This document shows, piece by piece, positions 28,065-37,371 of a stretch of DNA of 64,000 bases (position 1 is its first letter; every line of letters starts with the position of its first letter). Made by a program: the position numbers and the translations under genes. The notes beneath the pieces were generated by a model. It was given only the letters and a program-made list of their open reading frames with translations, was not told the origin of the DNA and made no database searches. Location: contig NZ_JBBVMF010000016.1 in assembly GCF_038150125.1 (NCBI RefSeq), positions 1 to 64,000 of the forward strand, written 5' to 3'. The DNA comes from SW132 sp038150125. Its GTDB lineage: Bacteria > Bacteroidota > Rhodothermia > Balneolales > Balneolaceae.

Positions 28065-28862
28065 TCACCCTTCAAGATAAGCCCGGGCAATGGCGGTAAA
28101 TTTCGCCGGCTGATCCAAAAATGCGTAATGTCCTGCCTCTTCAATCTCCACCAGAGCGCTGTTATTAAGTCCCTTCTCCAGTCGTTTGGCCTGGTCCATC
28201 GGTGTGGCAGCATCATCTTTTCCCCACAGCAGCAGCACTTCCTCATCGATAGAAGATAGTTGGTCATCAAAAAATTCTGTAACAGATTTCACAAATGTTT
28301 CGCGCATCACTCCCGTCAGTTTTTGATAGTCCGACGATCCCAGTGATTTCCACAGCTGTGTTTTTCGAAGCCGATTCATCACTGCGTCGCGTTTTGAAGG
28401 AATTACAAGTTTAACGGGTAGTTTTAATAGCTTTGCTGTCAGCCGTTTTGCGTGAAAGGAGAGAGAGCGCTTAGGTTTTAAACCCGCACCACCCGTGATG
28501 ATCATTTTATCAATTTGAACGGGCCGGTCTTTCATCGACAATATTTTCAGTAAAATTCGTCCGCCGAAACTATGGACCAGGAAATCTACAGATGTATCGG
28601 GATAGTTTTCCTGAAGAAAGGCCAGTACCATCCCGGCATAGTTGCCAACTGACCAGGCCGAACGGGGTTCCGGTGACTCCCCAAATCCAGGAAGATCCAG
28701 CAAAATACACGTTCGTTGGCTGGCGAGTTTCTTTGCAAGCGGCATCATTACGGCTGAGCTGCTTCCCCAGCCATGCAGCATGATGAGTGGTTTCCCGGCC
28801 CCAACCTTGTAATAAGCAATGTCTAACCCATTGTAGTGGTATTTATTTGACTTAATTTCCAT
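28065..28862 (-). CDS. Alpha/beta hydrolase
   Basis: A 265-residue alpha/beta-hydrolase fold protein. It shows the oxyanion-hole motif (LHGWGSSS), nucleophile elbow (VHSFGG, Ser ~97), acid (LLWGKDDAATP, Asp ~215) and catalytic His (EEAGHYAFLDQP, ~244). No signal peptide. The family covers esterases, haloalkane dehalogenases and C-C hydrolases; the substrate cannot be stated. Divergent from the HhH-protein gene, 66 bases apart. Confidence 0.9.
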   Translation of the reverse strand: MEIKSNKYHYNGLDIAYYKVGAGKPLIMLHGWGSSSAVMMPLAKKLASQRTCILLDLPGFGESPEPRSAWSVGNYAGMVLAFLQENYPDTSVDFLVHSFGGRILLKILSMKDRPVQIDKMIITGGAGLKPKRSLSFHAKRLTAKLLKLPVKLVIPSKRDAVMNRLRKTQLWKSLGSSDYQKLTGVMRETFVKSVTEFFDDQLSSIDEEVLLLWGKDDAATPMDQAKRLEKGLNNSALVEIEEAGHYAFLDQPAKFTAIARAYLEG

Positions 28863-28928
28863 GGAACATGTAAGGGAGTTGCAAATTTTTGATCATAAAC
28901 ATAAGGGTGAACAATAAAACAGAAAACA

Positions 28929-29456
28929 ATGAAGAGAAAATTATTCTTTTGGTTAGATAGTTTACAAATTAGCAGAAGCGAACGAATCGCTATTTCCGTT
29001 CTCATGGCGCTAATGCTACTATTGACGTCCGCGATCGTATTTATCGATCCGGCCCCGTCGATTGATAACGAGACGTACGCCGATCTGGAAGAGGTGTTCC
29101 GTGAGCGATCAGCAATCAAACAACAAGAGCACGCCGCCATTATGGCCAGGTACACTCCGGCCGCCGGAAATACAACCGGGCAAGAGGCTGTGCAAATGAA
29201 TGAGCCAGTGGCAAACATTAAATCCCTTGAAAAACCGGAACCCGCACAAGCTTCACCAGATACGATACGTATTAATATAAATAAAGCAAGTGCAAAAGAG
29301 CTGCAACAGCTGCCGGGGATCGGGCCGGCATATTCAGAGCGTATTGTTGAGTGGCGAAATGAACATGGTAATTTTTCGAGTGTAGAACAACTGCTTGAAA
29401 TACGCGGAATAGGCCCGGTACGATTGGAAAAAATAAGAACTATGATTGTATTGTAA
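28929..29456 (+). CDS. ComEA-like helix-hairpin-helix protein
   Basis: A 175-residue protein with one membrane helix near the N-terminus (residues ~20-38, ISVLMALMLLLTSAIVF), a linker, and a C-terminal double helix-hairpin-helix (INKASAKELQQLPGIGPAYSERIVEWR then FSSVEQLLEIRGIGPVRLEKIRTMI). This is the layout of ComEA, the membrane-anchored DNA receptor of natural transformation, although many Bacteroidota proteins of this shape are untested. It precedes porX by about 90 bases. Confidence 0.85.
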   Translation: MKRKLFFWLDSLQISRSERIAISVLMALMLLLTSAIVFIDPAPSIDNETYADLEEVFRERSAIKQQEHAAIMARYTPAAGNTTGQEAVQMNEPVANIKSLEKPEPAQASPDTIRININKASAKELQQLPGIGPAYSERIVEWRNEHGNFSSVEQLLEIRGIGPVRLEKIRTMIVL

Positions 29457-29543
29457 TCATCGGGCTTCCAATCGCCGCATGCATTCTGTATTTTATAAAA
29501 CTTAAGTAGCGACAACTTGCTGCGGTAATTTGGAAATATATCT

Positions 29544-31091
29544 ATGGCAAATAAAATTTTGTGGGCTGACGATGAAATCGATCAGCTAAAATCGCATATT
29601 ATCTTTCTTGAAAACAAAGGATTTTCTATAACCCCGGTTACGAATGGCGAAGATGCCATTTCAATGATCAAAAAGGAAGTCTTCGATCTTGTATTTCTGG
29701 ATGAACAGATGCCTGGCATGGATGGCTTGGCTACTCTCGAGCAAATCCAGATCCTGCAGCCATCTCTTCCTGTAGTGATGATTACCAAAAGCGAGGAAGA
29801 GTCGATTATGGAAGATGCAATTGGAAGTAAGATTGCGGATTACCTTATCAAACCGGTAAATCCCAACCAGATTCTGCTTTCCATCAAACGGACGCTCGAT
29901 AAAAAACGGATTGAAAATGAGAAATCTGCCCAATCCTACCTCAAAAATTTCAATCAGCTCTCCAGCAGGTTTAATGAACAGACTGACTGGAAAGGCTGGA
30001 TAGACATCTACCGCACCCTCACCAATTGGGAGATGAACCTGGAGAACAGTGATGAGGGGCTTCAGCAAGTGCTTCAGGATCAGTTTCAGCAGGCAAACCA
30101 AGCCTTTGGAAGGTTCATTGAGCTGGAATATAAATCATGGCTAAATAAGGAGTCCGGCGACCGGCCGATTTTAAGTACCGACCTTTTGAAAGAGAAAGTA
30201 TTTCCTAAGTTATCTAATGATGAAACAGTGGTTTTCTTTCTGATTGACTGTATGAGATACGATCAGTGGGTTTTGTTCGAGAGAATTCTGACTGAGTACT
30301 TTTCAATAGAAACAGACTTCTACTACTCAATCCTGCCAACGGCTACACCTTACTCAAGAAACTCTATCTTTTCAGGGCTTTTCCCGCTGCAGATTCAGGA
30401 GCGTTACCCTAATCTTTGGGAGATGGGGCAGGATGAAACATCTTTAAATCAGCATGAAGAAGAACTTTTGGGTATTTACCTGGCCCGGCACCATCTGAAA
30501 GAACCGTTTAAGTACGAGAAGGTGATCAGGCCTGAAGAGGGTAAAAAAGTAGCCGGCAAAATGCAGAACTATGCACAATCTCAGTTCTCCGCTATTGTAT
30601 ATAATTTTGTGGATACGCTTGTTCATAGCCGGTCAGATTCAGACGTGCTGAAGCAGCTATCGCCGGATGTGCCGGCCTTTCGATCGCTCACTGAATCGTG
30701 GTTTCAGCACTCGTCACTGCTGCAGATGTTCAGAGAGCTTGCTGATGAAGATGTGACCATCGTAGTATCGACCGATCACGGTGCGGTTCGGTCTATGCGC
30801 GACACTAAAGTTTTTGGCGACCGTGATGCGGCGACTAATCTGCGGTATAAGTACGGACGCAATTTGAAGGCAGAAGAAAATGCTGCAATTTATATCGATA
30901 AGCCCGAGGAGTACTATTTGCCGGTTCCAAAAACAGCGAATTCATATATCATTGCAAAAGAAGACTACTATTTTGTGTACCCGACGAACTACCACCGTTT
31001 TCAGAATCTTTACAAAGATACGTTCCAGCATGGAGGTGCTTCGATGGAGGAGATGATACTGCCGGTTGCCACGTTAAAACCCCGCCGATAG
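29544..31091 (+). CDS. porX: PorX-type response regulator with PglZ phosphatase domain
   Basis: A 515-residue protein matching PorX in length and order. The receiver domain (1-~120) has Asp9/Asp10, phospho-acceptor Asp53 (FLDEQMPGMDG) and the conserved Lys in LIKPVNP. A helical linker leads to a PglZ/alkaline-phosphatase-superfamily domain (~200-515) with VFFLIDCMRYDQW and VSTDHGAVRS metal-binding segments. PorX regulates type IX secretion and has nucleotide-phosphodiesterase activity in other Bacteroidota. It is followed by tsaE 2 bases later. Together with the PorZ-like gene at 131 it shows that the organism has a T9SS. Confidence 0.93.
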   Translation: MANKILWADDEIDQLKSHIIFLENKGFSITPVTNGEDAISMIKKEVFDLVFLDEQMPGMDGLATLEQIQILQPSLPVVMITKSEEESIMEDAIGSKIADYLIKPVNPNQILLSIKRTLDKKRIENEKSAQSYLKNFNQLSSRFNEQTDWKGWIDIYRTLTNWEMNLENSDEGLQQVLQDQFQQANQAFGRFIELEYKSWLNKESGDRPILSTDLLKEKVFPKLSNDETVVFFLIDCMRYDQWVLFERILTEYFSIETDFYYSILPTATPYSRNSIFSGLFPLQIQERYPNLWEMGQDETSLNQHEEELLGIYLARHHLKEPFKYEKVIRPEEGKKVAGKMQNYAQSQFSAIVYNFVDTLVHSRSDSDVLKQLSPDVPAFRSLTESWFQHSSLLQMFRELADEDVTIVVSTDHGAVRSMRDTKVFGDRDAATNLRYKYGRNLKAEENAAIYIDKPEEYYLPVPKTANSYIIAKEDYYFVYPTNYHRFQNLYKDTFQHGGASMEEMILPVATLKPRR

Positions 31092-31093
31092 CA

Positions 31094-31507
31094 ATGGACT
31101 CATTTATTTGCAAAAGCGAGAAGGCCACAATGGATCTCGCCCGGAAAATGGGTGAGAAAGCAAAGCCGGGGGACATCATTTGCCTGAAAGGGGAACTTGG
31201 TGCCGGTAAAACACATTTCGTGAAAGGATTTGTAACAGCCTTTGGAATTTCCCCGGAGGCCGTATCAAGCCCGACATTTTCTATAATTCAGGAATACAGC
31301 GGAACGCTTCCGGTGTACCATTTTGATTTCTACAGACTTGAAAATGTGCAGGAAGCACTTGAAATTGGGTCAGAAGAATATTTTTATGGTGAAGGCGTTT
31401 CAATTATCGAATGGCCTGAACGTGTTGAAGCAATTTTACCTGAAGATGTTAAGCAAATTCATATAGCTTCGATAAATAGATCAACAAGAAAAATAACAAT
31501 CACCTGA
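31094..31507 (+). CDS. tsaE: tRNA threonylcarbamoyladenosine biosynthesis ATPase TsaE
   Basis: A 137-residue P-loop protein. Walker A is GELGAGKT at residues 33-40, followed by HFVKGF, and the conserved SPTFSIIQEY and YHFDFYRLE blocks are present, as is IIEWPER. TsaE works with TsaB/TsaD in t6A37 modification of ANN-decoding tRNAs. It lies 2 bases behind porX, a coupling often seen in Bacteroidota genomes. Confidence 0.95.
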   Translation: MDSFICKSEKATMDLARKMGEKAKPGDIICLKGELGAGKTHFVKGFVTAFGISPEAVSSPTFSIIQEYSGTLPVYHFDFYRLENVQEALEIGSEEYFYGEGVSIIEWPERVEAILPEDVKQIHIASINRSTRKITIT

Positions 31508-31534
31508 CTGTTCTATCAGCAGAATTGAACCCAG

Positions 31535-31819
31535 ATGGCAACTAAAAAGCGACGACTCTCTTACAGACTTGACCTGCTTCCGGTAATTTTACCCTATCAC
31601 CGGCGTGCTACAAATATAGTACAGCTCGGTGACCTGGTGTATTATGGGCCATCGCCAGAATATTATGGAATTGGGGAAGTGGTTGACACGAGTGAAAAGT
31701 ACTGCATCGTCGATTTCAGGGGAACAGGCCTGCTTGGCATTCAGAAAGATGTGTTTGCTAACAAATATATTATTCCGATTCATAAGCTTAACCTGGGAAA
31801 TATTCTCAAGTCTACCTGA
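31535..31819 (+). CDS. Conserved hypothetical small protein
   Basis: A 94-residue basic protein without signal peptide or membrane segment. The N-terminus is Lys/Arg-rich (MATKKRRLSYR), and the core (VQLGDLVYYGPSPEYYGIGEVVDTSEKYCIVDFRG) looks like a small beta-barrel of the SH3/KOW kind, which would suit RNA or protein binding. No family is recognised. It follows tsaE by 27 bases in the same direction and may be cotranscribed. Confidence 0.6.
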   Translation: MATKKRRLSYRLDLLPVILPYHRRATNIVQLGDLVYYGPSPEYYGIGEVVDTSEKYCIVDFRGTGLLGIQKDVFANKYIIPIHKLNLGNILKST

Positions 31820-31873
31820 GTACAGTTTATTAGTTTAGATGGTTATTTGTTAATTGGCGTCTGTTTTTTTGAT

Positions 31874-33289
31874 TCAATCTGTAGATGCCTTTTCAGAATC
31901 TCTTCGTTTGCGGCCTATCAGCCATATCGCACCTGCAACAAAGAGCCCTGGGTAAAAAGGTTCCACACCAAGATAGAGATAGCCCTGATTGCCTGTAGGG
32001 TAGAGAGTGCCTAAGATAAGCCAGCCAAATGAGATTAGAATCGGCATAATAAGCGCTACAGCAGCCCGGGAGCGACGGAGCCGGAAAGGCCTTAGGTAAA
32101 TGCCGAGTACCGGTATTAAGAGTCCGGGAATACAGACTGAGCCGATAACATACCACAAATCAATAACGCTGGGATAGATGACAGTAAGCAGAATCCCCAA
32201 TAGTGCTGACACAAGAATCCCCGCACGTGTTAGAAGGTTTGGTTTAATTGATGGAAAATATTTGCCAAGAAAATCACGCCCAAGTGTTTGCCCCGAAATA
32301 AACAGGTAGCTGTCGAGGGTTGACATAATGGTTGCCAGCAGCGTTACGAAAAAGAGTCCCTTCAAACCAACCGGCAGTAGCTGATCGGCCAGAATGGGAT
32401 AAGAGAGAATGGGTTCTTCGATACCACTCCCCAAAATAACGAACGCATACAGCCCTGTGAAGCAAGTTAGGAAATCGAACAAGGTCCAAAATCCGATGGA
32501 TATAAAAATTCCGTTACGAGCTGTTTGCGGAGAATTTGCCGCCGCTGCACGCTGATGGAAACTGGGATCAACGAACGTCCATAGCGCGATAAAAAACCAA
32601 ACAATAATGTACTGCCAGCTGAATCCGCCGGTGAAGTCTCTATGCTGATCCGGCAGTGCTGAAAACAGGGTTCCAAACCCGCCGAAATCCACGATTGCAA
32701 AAAGCAGCAGCATCGCAAAGCCGCCAAACATGAGAATCATCTGGAGAATATCTGTGCGGATTACGGCGCCGAAACCGCCAATGGTGATGTAAATAACAGA
32801 GAACAGAGCTACAAGTGAAGCATAAGTGAGGTAGGGCGTGTCGCCTCCAATCATAAACTGAAAGAGCACGCCCATCATAAGAATGTATGGTGCGGGGCTC
32901 ACTAAAATAAAAATCGGGAGCGCACTGATTCTCCCGGCAGCAGGCGTATAGCGGTTTGAGATAGCTTCCGGGATGGTAAGTGCTTTATTTAGCCGAATTT
33001 TCCCGGCCAGGTAAATTGCAAAAATTGCAGAAAAAAGGTAAAAGGGTACTCCGAATACCAGCCATTGTGATATACCAAACTGGTAGCTGAACTCTCCAAC
33101 GCCAAGTATCCCACCATACCATGTAGACACCAGGGTTGCGACAAATGCAGGTATAGTCACTTTGCGCCCGCTTAAAAGGAATTCTTCTTCATCATCACTC
33201 TGCCAGCCTTTTTTCCAGCTAATCCAGATAAGAAAAAGAAAGTAGATGAGTATGATGAGCCAGTCAAAAGAAAAAAGCTGAGCTGTCAC
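31874..33289 (-). CDS. Sodium:solute symporter family transporter
   Basis: A 471-residue membrane protein with about 13 helices of the LeuT-fold SSF. It shows the N-terminal FDWLIILIYFLFLIWISWKK, LSGRKVTIPAFVATLVSTWY and GGFGAVIRTDILQMILM segments, and ATIMSTLDSYLFISGQTLGRD (the Na2-site helix). Substrate unknown. Its start overlaps the end of the thiamine pyrophosphokinase gene by 4 bases, so the two form an operon; the pairing suggests, but does not prove, a link with thiamine or a precursor. Confidence 0.9.
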   Translation of the reverse strand: MTAQLFSFDWLIILIYFLFLIWISWKKGWQSDDEEEFLLSGRKVTIPAFVATLVSTWYGGILGVGEFSYQFGISQWLVFGVPFYLFSAIFAIYLAGKIRLNKALTIPEAISNRYTPAAGRISALPIFILVSPAPYILMMGVLFQFMIGGDTPYLTYASLVALFSVIYITIGGFGAVIRTDILQMILMFGGFAMLLLFAIVDFGGFGTLFSALPDQHRDFTGGFSWQYIIVWFFIALWTFVDPSFHQRAAAANSPQTARNGIFISIGFWTLFDFLTCFTGLYAFVILGSGIEEPILSYPILADQLLPVGLKGLFFVTLLATIMSTLDSYLFISGQTLGRDFLGKYFPSIKPNLLTRAGILVSALLGILLTVIYPSVIDLWYVIGSVCIPGLLIPVLGIYLRPFRLRRSRAAVALIMPILISFGWLILGTLYPTGNQGYLYLGVEPFYPGLFVAGAIWLIGRKRRDSEKASTD

Positions 33290-33939
33290 TGGTTAGATTT
33301 TGAGTCTGTTTTATGATTTATAAAAAACAGTAAGTCGCCACTGTCGAATGTGATTTCAACACGCGGAGCGACAGTCAGGTTCGATGAGCCATCAAATATT
33401 CCGTTTTCGAGTGTATCATTAGAAAGATTGTATTTCAGGCCCCTGCTGGTCACGCCGCGAACAATGCCCGAAAGCGGGAATAGCGATACTTCAGTATGAA
33501 GGGAGAAGTTTTCTCTGAAGGGTGAATCTATCAATTTAACGTCACAATACAGATCGCGAAAATAAATAGAATCAAACAAGGTGTGATACTGCTTTAGAAC
33601 GGACAGATTTTTCACCGTGTGATCCAGGCGTAATCCTGTGGCGCCGTAAACCACAACATCCGCGATCCCCTTACTATGGGCGTAATCCAGGGCTTTTTCC
33701 AAGTCATTAAAATTTTGATTGGGTCTTTCAATCACTTTCCATGGATCCGTCTTTTCAGGTTTATAGCTGTCGAGATCACCAATAACAATATCGGGTGAGA
33801 TATTCATGGCCCGGGCAGTATTTCCCCCTCCATCGGCGGCAATAAAAAGATCTGCTTTTTTGAGTGAATGAACAATTTGTGCGCGATCAGGGGGTTGTCC
33901 GTTGCAGAGAATCACTGCAGATTTTAATTCATTTTTCAT
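33286..33939 (-). CDS. Thiamine pyrophosphokinase
   Basis: A 217-residue enzyme that converts thiamine plus ATP to thiamine diphosphate. Signature segments: LFIADGGGNTARAM, PDIVIGDLDS, the NFNDLEKALDYA segment (family QDxxDxxKAL), VVYGATGLRLDHTVKNL, and a C-terminal thiamine-binding SNDTLENGIF-like loop. First gene of a two-gene unit with the SSF transporter. No THI-box is seen upstream. Confidence 0.9.
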   Translation of the reverse strand: MKNELKSAVILCNGQPPDRAQIVHSLKKADLFIAADGGGNTARAMNISPDIVIGDLDSYKPEKTDPWKVIERPNQNFNDLEKALDYAHSKGIADVVVYGATGLRLDHTVKNLSVLKQYHTLFDSIYFRDLYCDVKLIDSPFRENFSLHTEVSLFPLSGIVRGVTSRGLKYNLSNDTLENGIFDGSSNLTVAPRVEITFDSGDLLFFINHKTDSKSNQ

Positions 33940-34054
33940 AAACGCAGACCAATTGCAGACTGTTAAGTAAGATCTGATATAAAAATTAATTTGATTCCCA
34001 TTGCAGGAACCCTGATTTTAACAGGCTATTTTTCATGCTAAGGATAAAGATTTT

Positions 34055-35053
34055 ATGTTTAAAGAATTCATCAAAAACGTAAAGAAGCATCATCGAATTG
34101 GCGTGTATTCACATATTCGTCCTGATGGAGACTGTATCGGTGCGCAGGTAGCTCTTTGTATTTGGCTTCAAAAAAATGGATTTGAGCCTGTTGCATTTAA
34201 CGATGACGATATCGCAGAAAACCTGGTTTGGCTGACTAACTACTTTCCAATCGAAAAAGCCACAAAAGAGAGCGTTGAAGCCTGTGATCTTCTGATTGTG
34301 CTCGACGGTAACGCGCCGCATCGTTTCGGATCCTATAAAAAATTTCAGGAAGCAGATCCTCGGCCGGTGTTCATGATCGACCATCACCCCAATCCGGAAG
34401 ATGCGTTTGATCTGTCAATTTCTGTTGATGATGCCTCCTCTACCTGCGAATTAATCTATAACCTGTATAAAGAGCACGACATCAGCCAGATTGATGAAAA
34501 TGTAGCTAAGGCGCTCTACACAGGCCTGATTACGGATACCGGGTCTCTGCAGTACGATAGCGTGAAACCGCAGACGATGCATGCTGCTGCCCATTTGCTT
34601 GAACTTGGTGATTTCAGGCCAAACCTCGTGGCTGAGCGGGTATTCTCTAATCAGACACTTCCGCAACTGAAGCTTCTCAGTTTGTCATTAAGTACAATTC
34701 AGCTTTTTGAAAACAATCAGATTGCCGTAATGACCGTTACAAAGAAGATGTTAGATGAAACGGGGACGACGAATGCAGATACCGGTGGTTTTGTGAGCTA
34801 TGCCCTGAGTATAACAGGCATAAAAGCGGCCGTACTTTTAAAAGACCTGGATGATGATGGTATTAAGATGAGCCTGCGTTCAAAGAGCGATGTTGACGTA
34901 AATAAATGGGCACGTGAACTTGGTGGCGGCGGCCATAAAAAAGCGGCCGGCGCATGGCATAAAGGCCCGCTTGAAGCAGCTATTAAAGAAACCGTAGAGA
35001 TCGGATCCAAACAGATTCAAAAGCTTGAACTTGAAGAACAGACAACATTATAA
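34055..35053 (+). CDS. DHH/DHHA1 phosphoesterase, NrnA-like
   Basis: A 332-residue bifunctional oligoribonuclease/pAp phosphatase-like protein. The DHH domain has SHIRPDGDCIGAQ (motif I), LLIVLDGN (motif II), MIDHHPNP (motif III) and TGLITDTGSLQYD (motif IV). The DHHA1 domain ends with the substrate-binding GGGGHKKAAG. The family degrades short RNA oligos (and pGpG) and dephosphorylates pAp. The 3' end overlaps the following protease gene. Confidence 0.92.
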   Translation: MFKEFIKNVKKHHRIGVYSHIRPDGDCIGAQVALCIWLQKNGFEPVAFNDDDIAENLVWLTNYFPIEKATKESVEACDLLIVLDGNAPHRFGSYKKFQEADPRPVFMIDHHPNPEDAFDLSISVDDASSTCELIYNLYKEHDISQIDENVAKALYTGLITDTGSLQYDSVKPQTMHAAAHLLELGDFRPNLVAERVFSNQTLPQLKLLSLSLSTIQLFENNQIAVMTVTKKMLDETGTTNADTGGFVSYALSITGIKAAVLLKDLDDDGIKMSLRSKSDVDVNKWARELGGGGHKKAAGAWHKGPLEAAIKETVEIGSKQIQKLELEEQTTL

Positions 35054-36251
35054 ATTCTGGCTCACTGCAGCGCTGCTGTTCTTGTGGCAGTGCAGTCCCT
35101 ACGATGATTCTTCCCAGGAATCCGGCCAGGATATGCCATTTTCTGCCGCACTGGTAGAAGAAGATGCGAATAACACTGATACAATCGCCGATCCTGGTGC
35201 AGAACGCACTCCACAGAGACAAATAGACACCAGTCGCGAAAACGCAATAACTATGGCGGTTGAGAAAGCCAGCTCATCAGTTGTCAGCATCATGGTAACA
35301 AGTCAGGTACAAAGTCCGCGTTTTTCAAGGGATGAATTTCTGAGGCATTTCTTTGGAGATCAGGTGCAGCGCGAAAACACCCAGATGGGTTCGGGATTTA
35401 TAATCAGTGACGACGGACTTGTGGTAACGAATCAGCATGTGGTAGGAAATAACCCATCTGAAATTATGATTTCAACAATGCAGGGATCTACCTATAAAGC
35501 AGAATTGATTGGCAGTGATGAGCTTACGGATATAGCACTGCTAAAAATTCAATCAGACGAGCCGTTCCTGTTTATCGAGTTTAGTGATTCTGATAACGTA
35601 CGGGTTGGTGAATGGGCAATTGCACTTGGAAATCCATTTGGGCTGTTTGAAGATGGCCAGCCAACTGTTACCGTTGGAGTTGTGAGTGCCAGGAACAGAG
35701 ACTTCAGGCCGGATCCATCAAACCCTAGAGTTTATATGGATATGATTCAGACCGACGCGTCTATCAACAGGGGCAATTCTGGCGGGCCGCTCCTCAATAG
35801 CGAAGGCGAGGTCATCGGTATAAACACATTTATTTTCACCGGTGGAACAGGCAGTGGGTTTGTAGGATTAGGGTTTGCCATACCGAGCAACAGGATCGAC
35901 CGCATCATTTCCCAGCTTCTTTCCAGCGGTAGTGTTGTTCTTGACTATAACCCCGGCATGGAATTTACCGGCATGACCGAACAACTGGTTTATAGGTACA
36001 GGCTGCCATACGTTCAGGGGTTGCTTGTTACGAGTGTAAACAAAGATGGACCTGCATTCGAATGCGGCATTATGCCCGGCGACATTATTCTCAAGATTGG
36101 TGATGAACGAGTTGTGAGTGAGATGCATGCCTGGGCACTTCTCCGGGAATATGATGAGGGTCAGCAAATGAAAATAGAGTTGCTTCGTGATAATAACCGC
36201 TATGAAACAGAAATGATACTTCGCCAAAAGATATCGGCATCCGCTGAGTAA
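35025..36251 (+). CDS. HtrA/Deg-family serine protease
   Basis: A 408-residue S1C protease. The N-terminus has a hydrophobic signal and a Cys (AALLFLWQC), consistent with a non-canonical lipoprotein signal. The trypsin-like domain contains the catalytic triad His ~138 (VVTNQHVVG), Asp ~168 (LTDIALLKI) and Ser ~252 (INRGNSGGPLLN). One PDZ domain (~320-400, LVTSVNKDGPAFECGIMPGDIILKIG) follows. It acts in the periplasm in envelope protein quality control. The start lies 29 bases inside the nrnA-like gene, so translation is probably coupled. Confidence 0.92.
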   Translation: MNLKNRQHYKFWLTAALLFLWQCSPYDDSSQESGQDMPFSAALVEEDANNTDTIADPGAERTPQRQIDTSRENAITMAVEKASSSVVSIMVTSQVQSPRFSRDEFLRHFFGDQVQRENTQMGSGFIISDDGLVVTNQHVVGNNPSEIMISTMQGSTYKAELIGSDELTDIALLKIQSDEPFLFIEFSDSDNVRVGEWAIALGNPFGLFEDGQPTVTVGVVSARNRDFRPDPSNPRVYMDMIQTDASINRGNSGGPLLNSEGEVIGINTFIFTGGTGSGFVGLGFAIPSNRIDRIISQLLSSGSVVLDYNPGMEFTGMTEQLVYRYRLPYVQGLLVTSVNKDGPAFECGIMPGDIILKIGDERVVSEMHAWALLREYDEGQQMKIELLRDNNRYETEMILRQKISASAE

Positions 36252-36270
36252 TACCCTTCAAAAACAAAAA

Positions 36271-36306
36271 AGCCACATCCAGCTTTTAAAAACAAAGGAT
36301 GTGGCT
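36271..36306. terminator. Hairpin downstream of the HtrA gene
   Basis: A perfect 10-bp inverted repeat (agccacatcc at 36271-36280, ggatgtggct at 36297-36306) begins 19 bases after the htrA stop. On the plus strand it lacks a clean T-run, while on the minus strand the preceding A-run becomes T-rich, so it may end transcripts from either side. Its direction is unresolved. Confidence 0.5.
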
Positions 36307-36859
36307 ATTCGCTCTTGATATCTCTTCTCTTCTATTAAAAACTGACTAAATTCGTTAGCCCTCTGCTTGAATATTCTATTCTACCTTAATCAATAGTCGG
36401 TAGTATGATCAAAAAAAAGCCACTTCCTTACACTTTTTTTTAAATTAATTTTTAACGAATCTGTAAATGTAATGATTACAGTTAGTTGGCGGTGCATTTA
36501 TTTTCGATCATTATCAGGTACGACCTGGATACTTCAACCCTGAATTTTATTAAACATTCAATCTTTAATTGTATAGTATTCATTTAGTGGTCAGAAAATT
36601 TAATTTTTTAGTCATAAATTAAATTATAAGAAACTCTTTAAATTTATAGATTTTTGTTGGACTATTTGTCACAAATAATGTTAATTAATGAAACATTGCA
36701 TTGTACACGTAAACGTTGAAACGCAGATTCACAATCTCGGAGAAATGTATATCTGTTGGAAATCAGACCAGATTTAAAAAACAGAGAGGTTTGAAAAAAG
36801 AGCTGTCAGTAAGCAGATAAACGAGAGAGGGATCTGTTATAATATCGGAGGAGAAAAAG
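36307..36859. other. AT-rich intergenic region
   Basis: About 550 strongly AT-rich bases with no credible coding frame. It separates the HtrA gene from the AraC-type HTH gene and presumably contains the promoter of the latter. No clear RNA gene or repeat is visible. Confidence 0.5.
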
Positions 36860-37243
36860 ATGAGAGGAACCGTTGAAATAGATCAATCAGTAACTGTATT
36901 AAGAGCTAATCTATCAAAAACCGCCCGGGTGTCTGAATGGGCTGATCTGATGGGCTACAAATGTCCCAAGCGATTTGCAAGGATGTTTTTGCGCCACTTT
37001 GAAACACGTCCCCAAAAAATTCTGGAATCTGTAAGGATAAAAAGTATCACAAATCAGCTCAGGGATGGGAAGTGGTCTAACTTTGAAATTGCCCGTGCTC
37101 ATGGTATAGCAGACGAAATAGCGTTGAATAAATTTGTAAACTACCATTTGGGGTTTTCGCCGACGGCTCTTAAACGATTAAGAGAAGTTGAGTTGGAGGA
37201 AGTGATGCAGGGAATGGAGACTTGGGAAAGAAATAGAGTTTAA
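36860..37243 (+). CDS. Small AraC-type HTH protein
   Basis: A 127-residue protein with an AraC/XylS-like double helix-turn-helix (WADLMGYKCPKRFARMFLRHF, then FEIARAHGIADEIALNKFVNYHLGFSPTALKRLR). It has no effector-binding domain, so it may be a stand-alone DNA-binding regulator. A good ribosome binding site (ggaggag) precedes the ATG. Single gene behind a long AT-rich leader. Targets unknown. Confidence 0.75.
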   Translation: MRGTVEIDQSVTVLRANLSKTARVSEWADLMGYKCPKRFARMFLRHFETRPQKILESVRIKSITNQLRDGKWSNFEIARAHGIADEIALNKFVNYHLGFSPTALKRLREVELEEVMQGMETWERNRV

Positions 37244-37371
37244 TACTTGAAAGTTCTACTCAATATGCATGGTCAAAGTTTTTTATCACTTCTGTTACTC
37301 AACTTTGTTCTATAAGTACCGGGTACGGGTTATATTTAAAAAAGGATAAAGTCCGTATTTCACTACCTTAT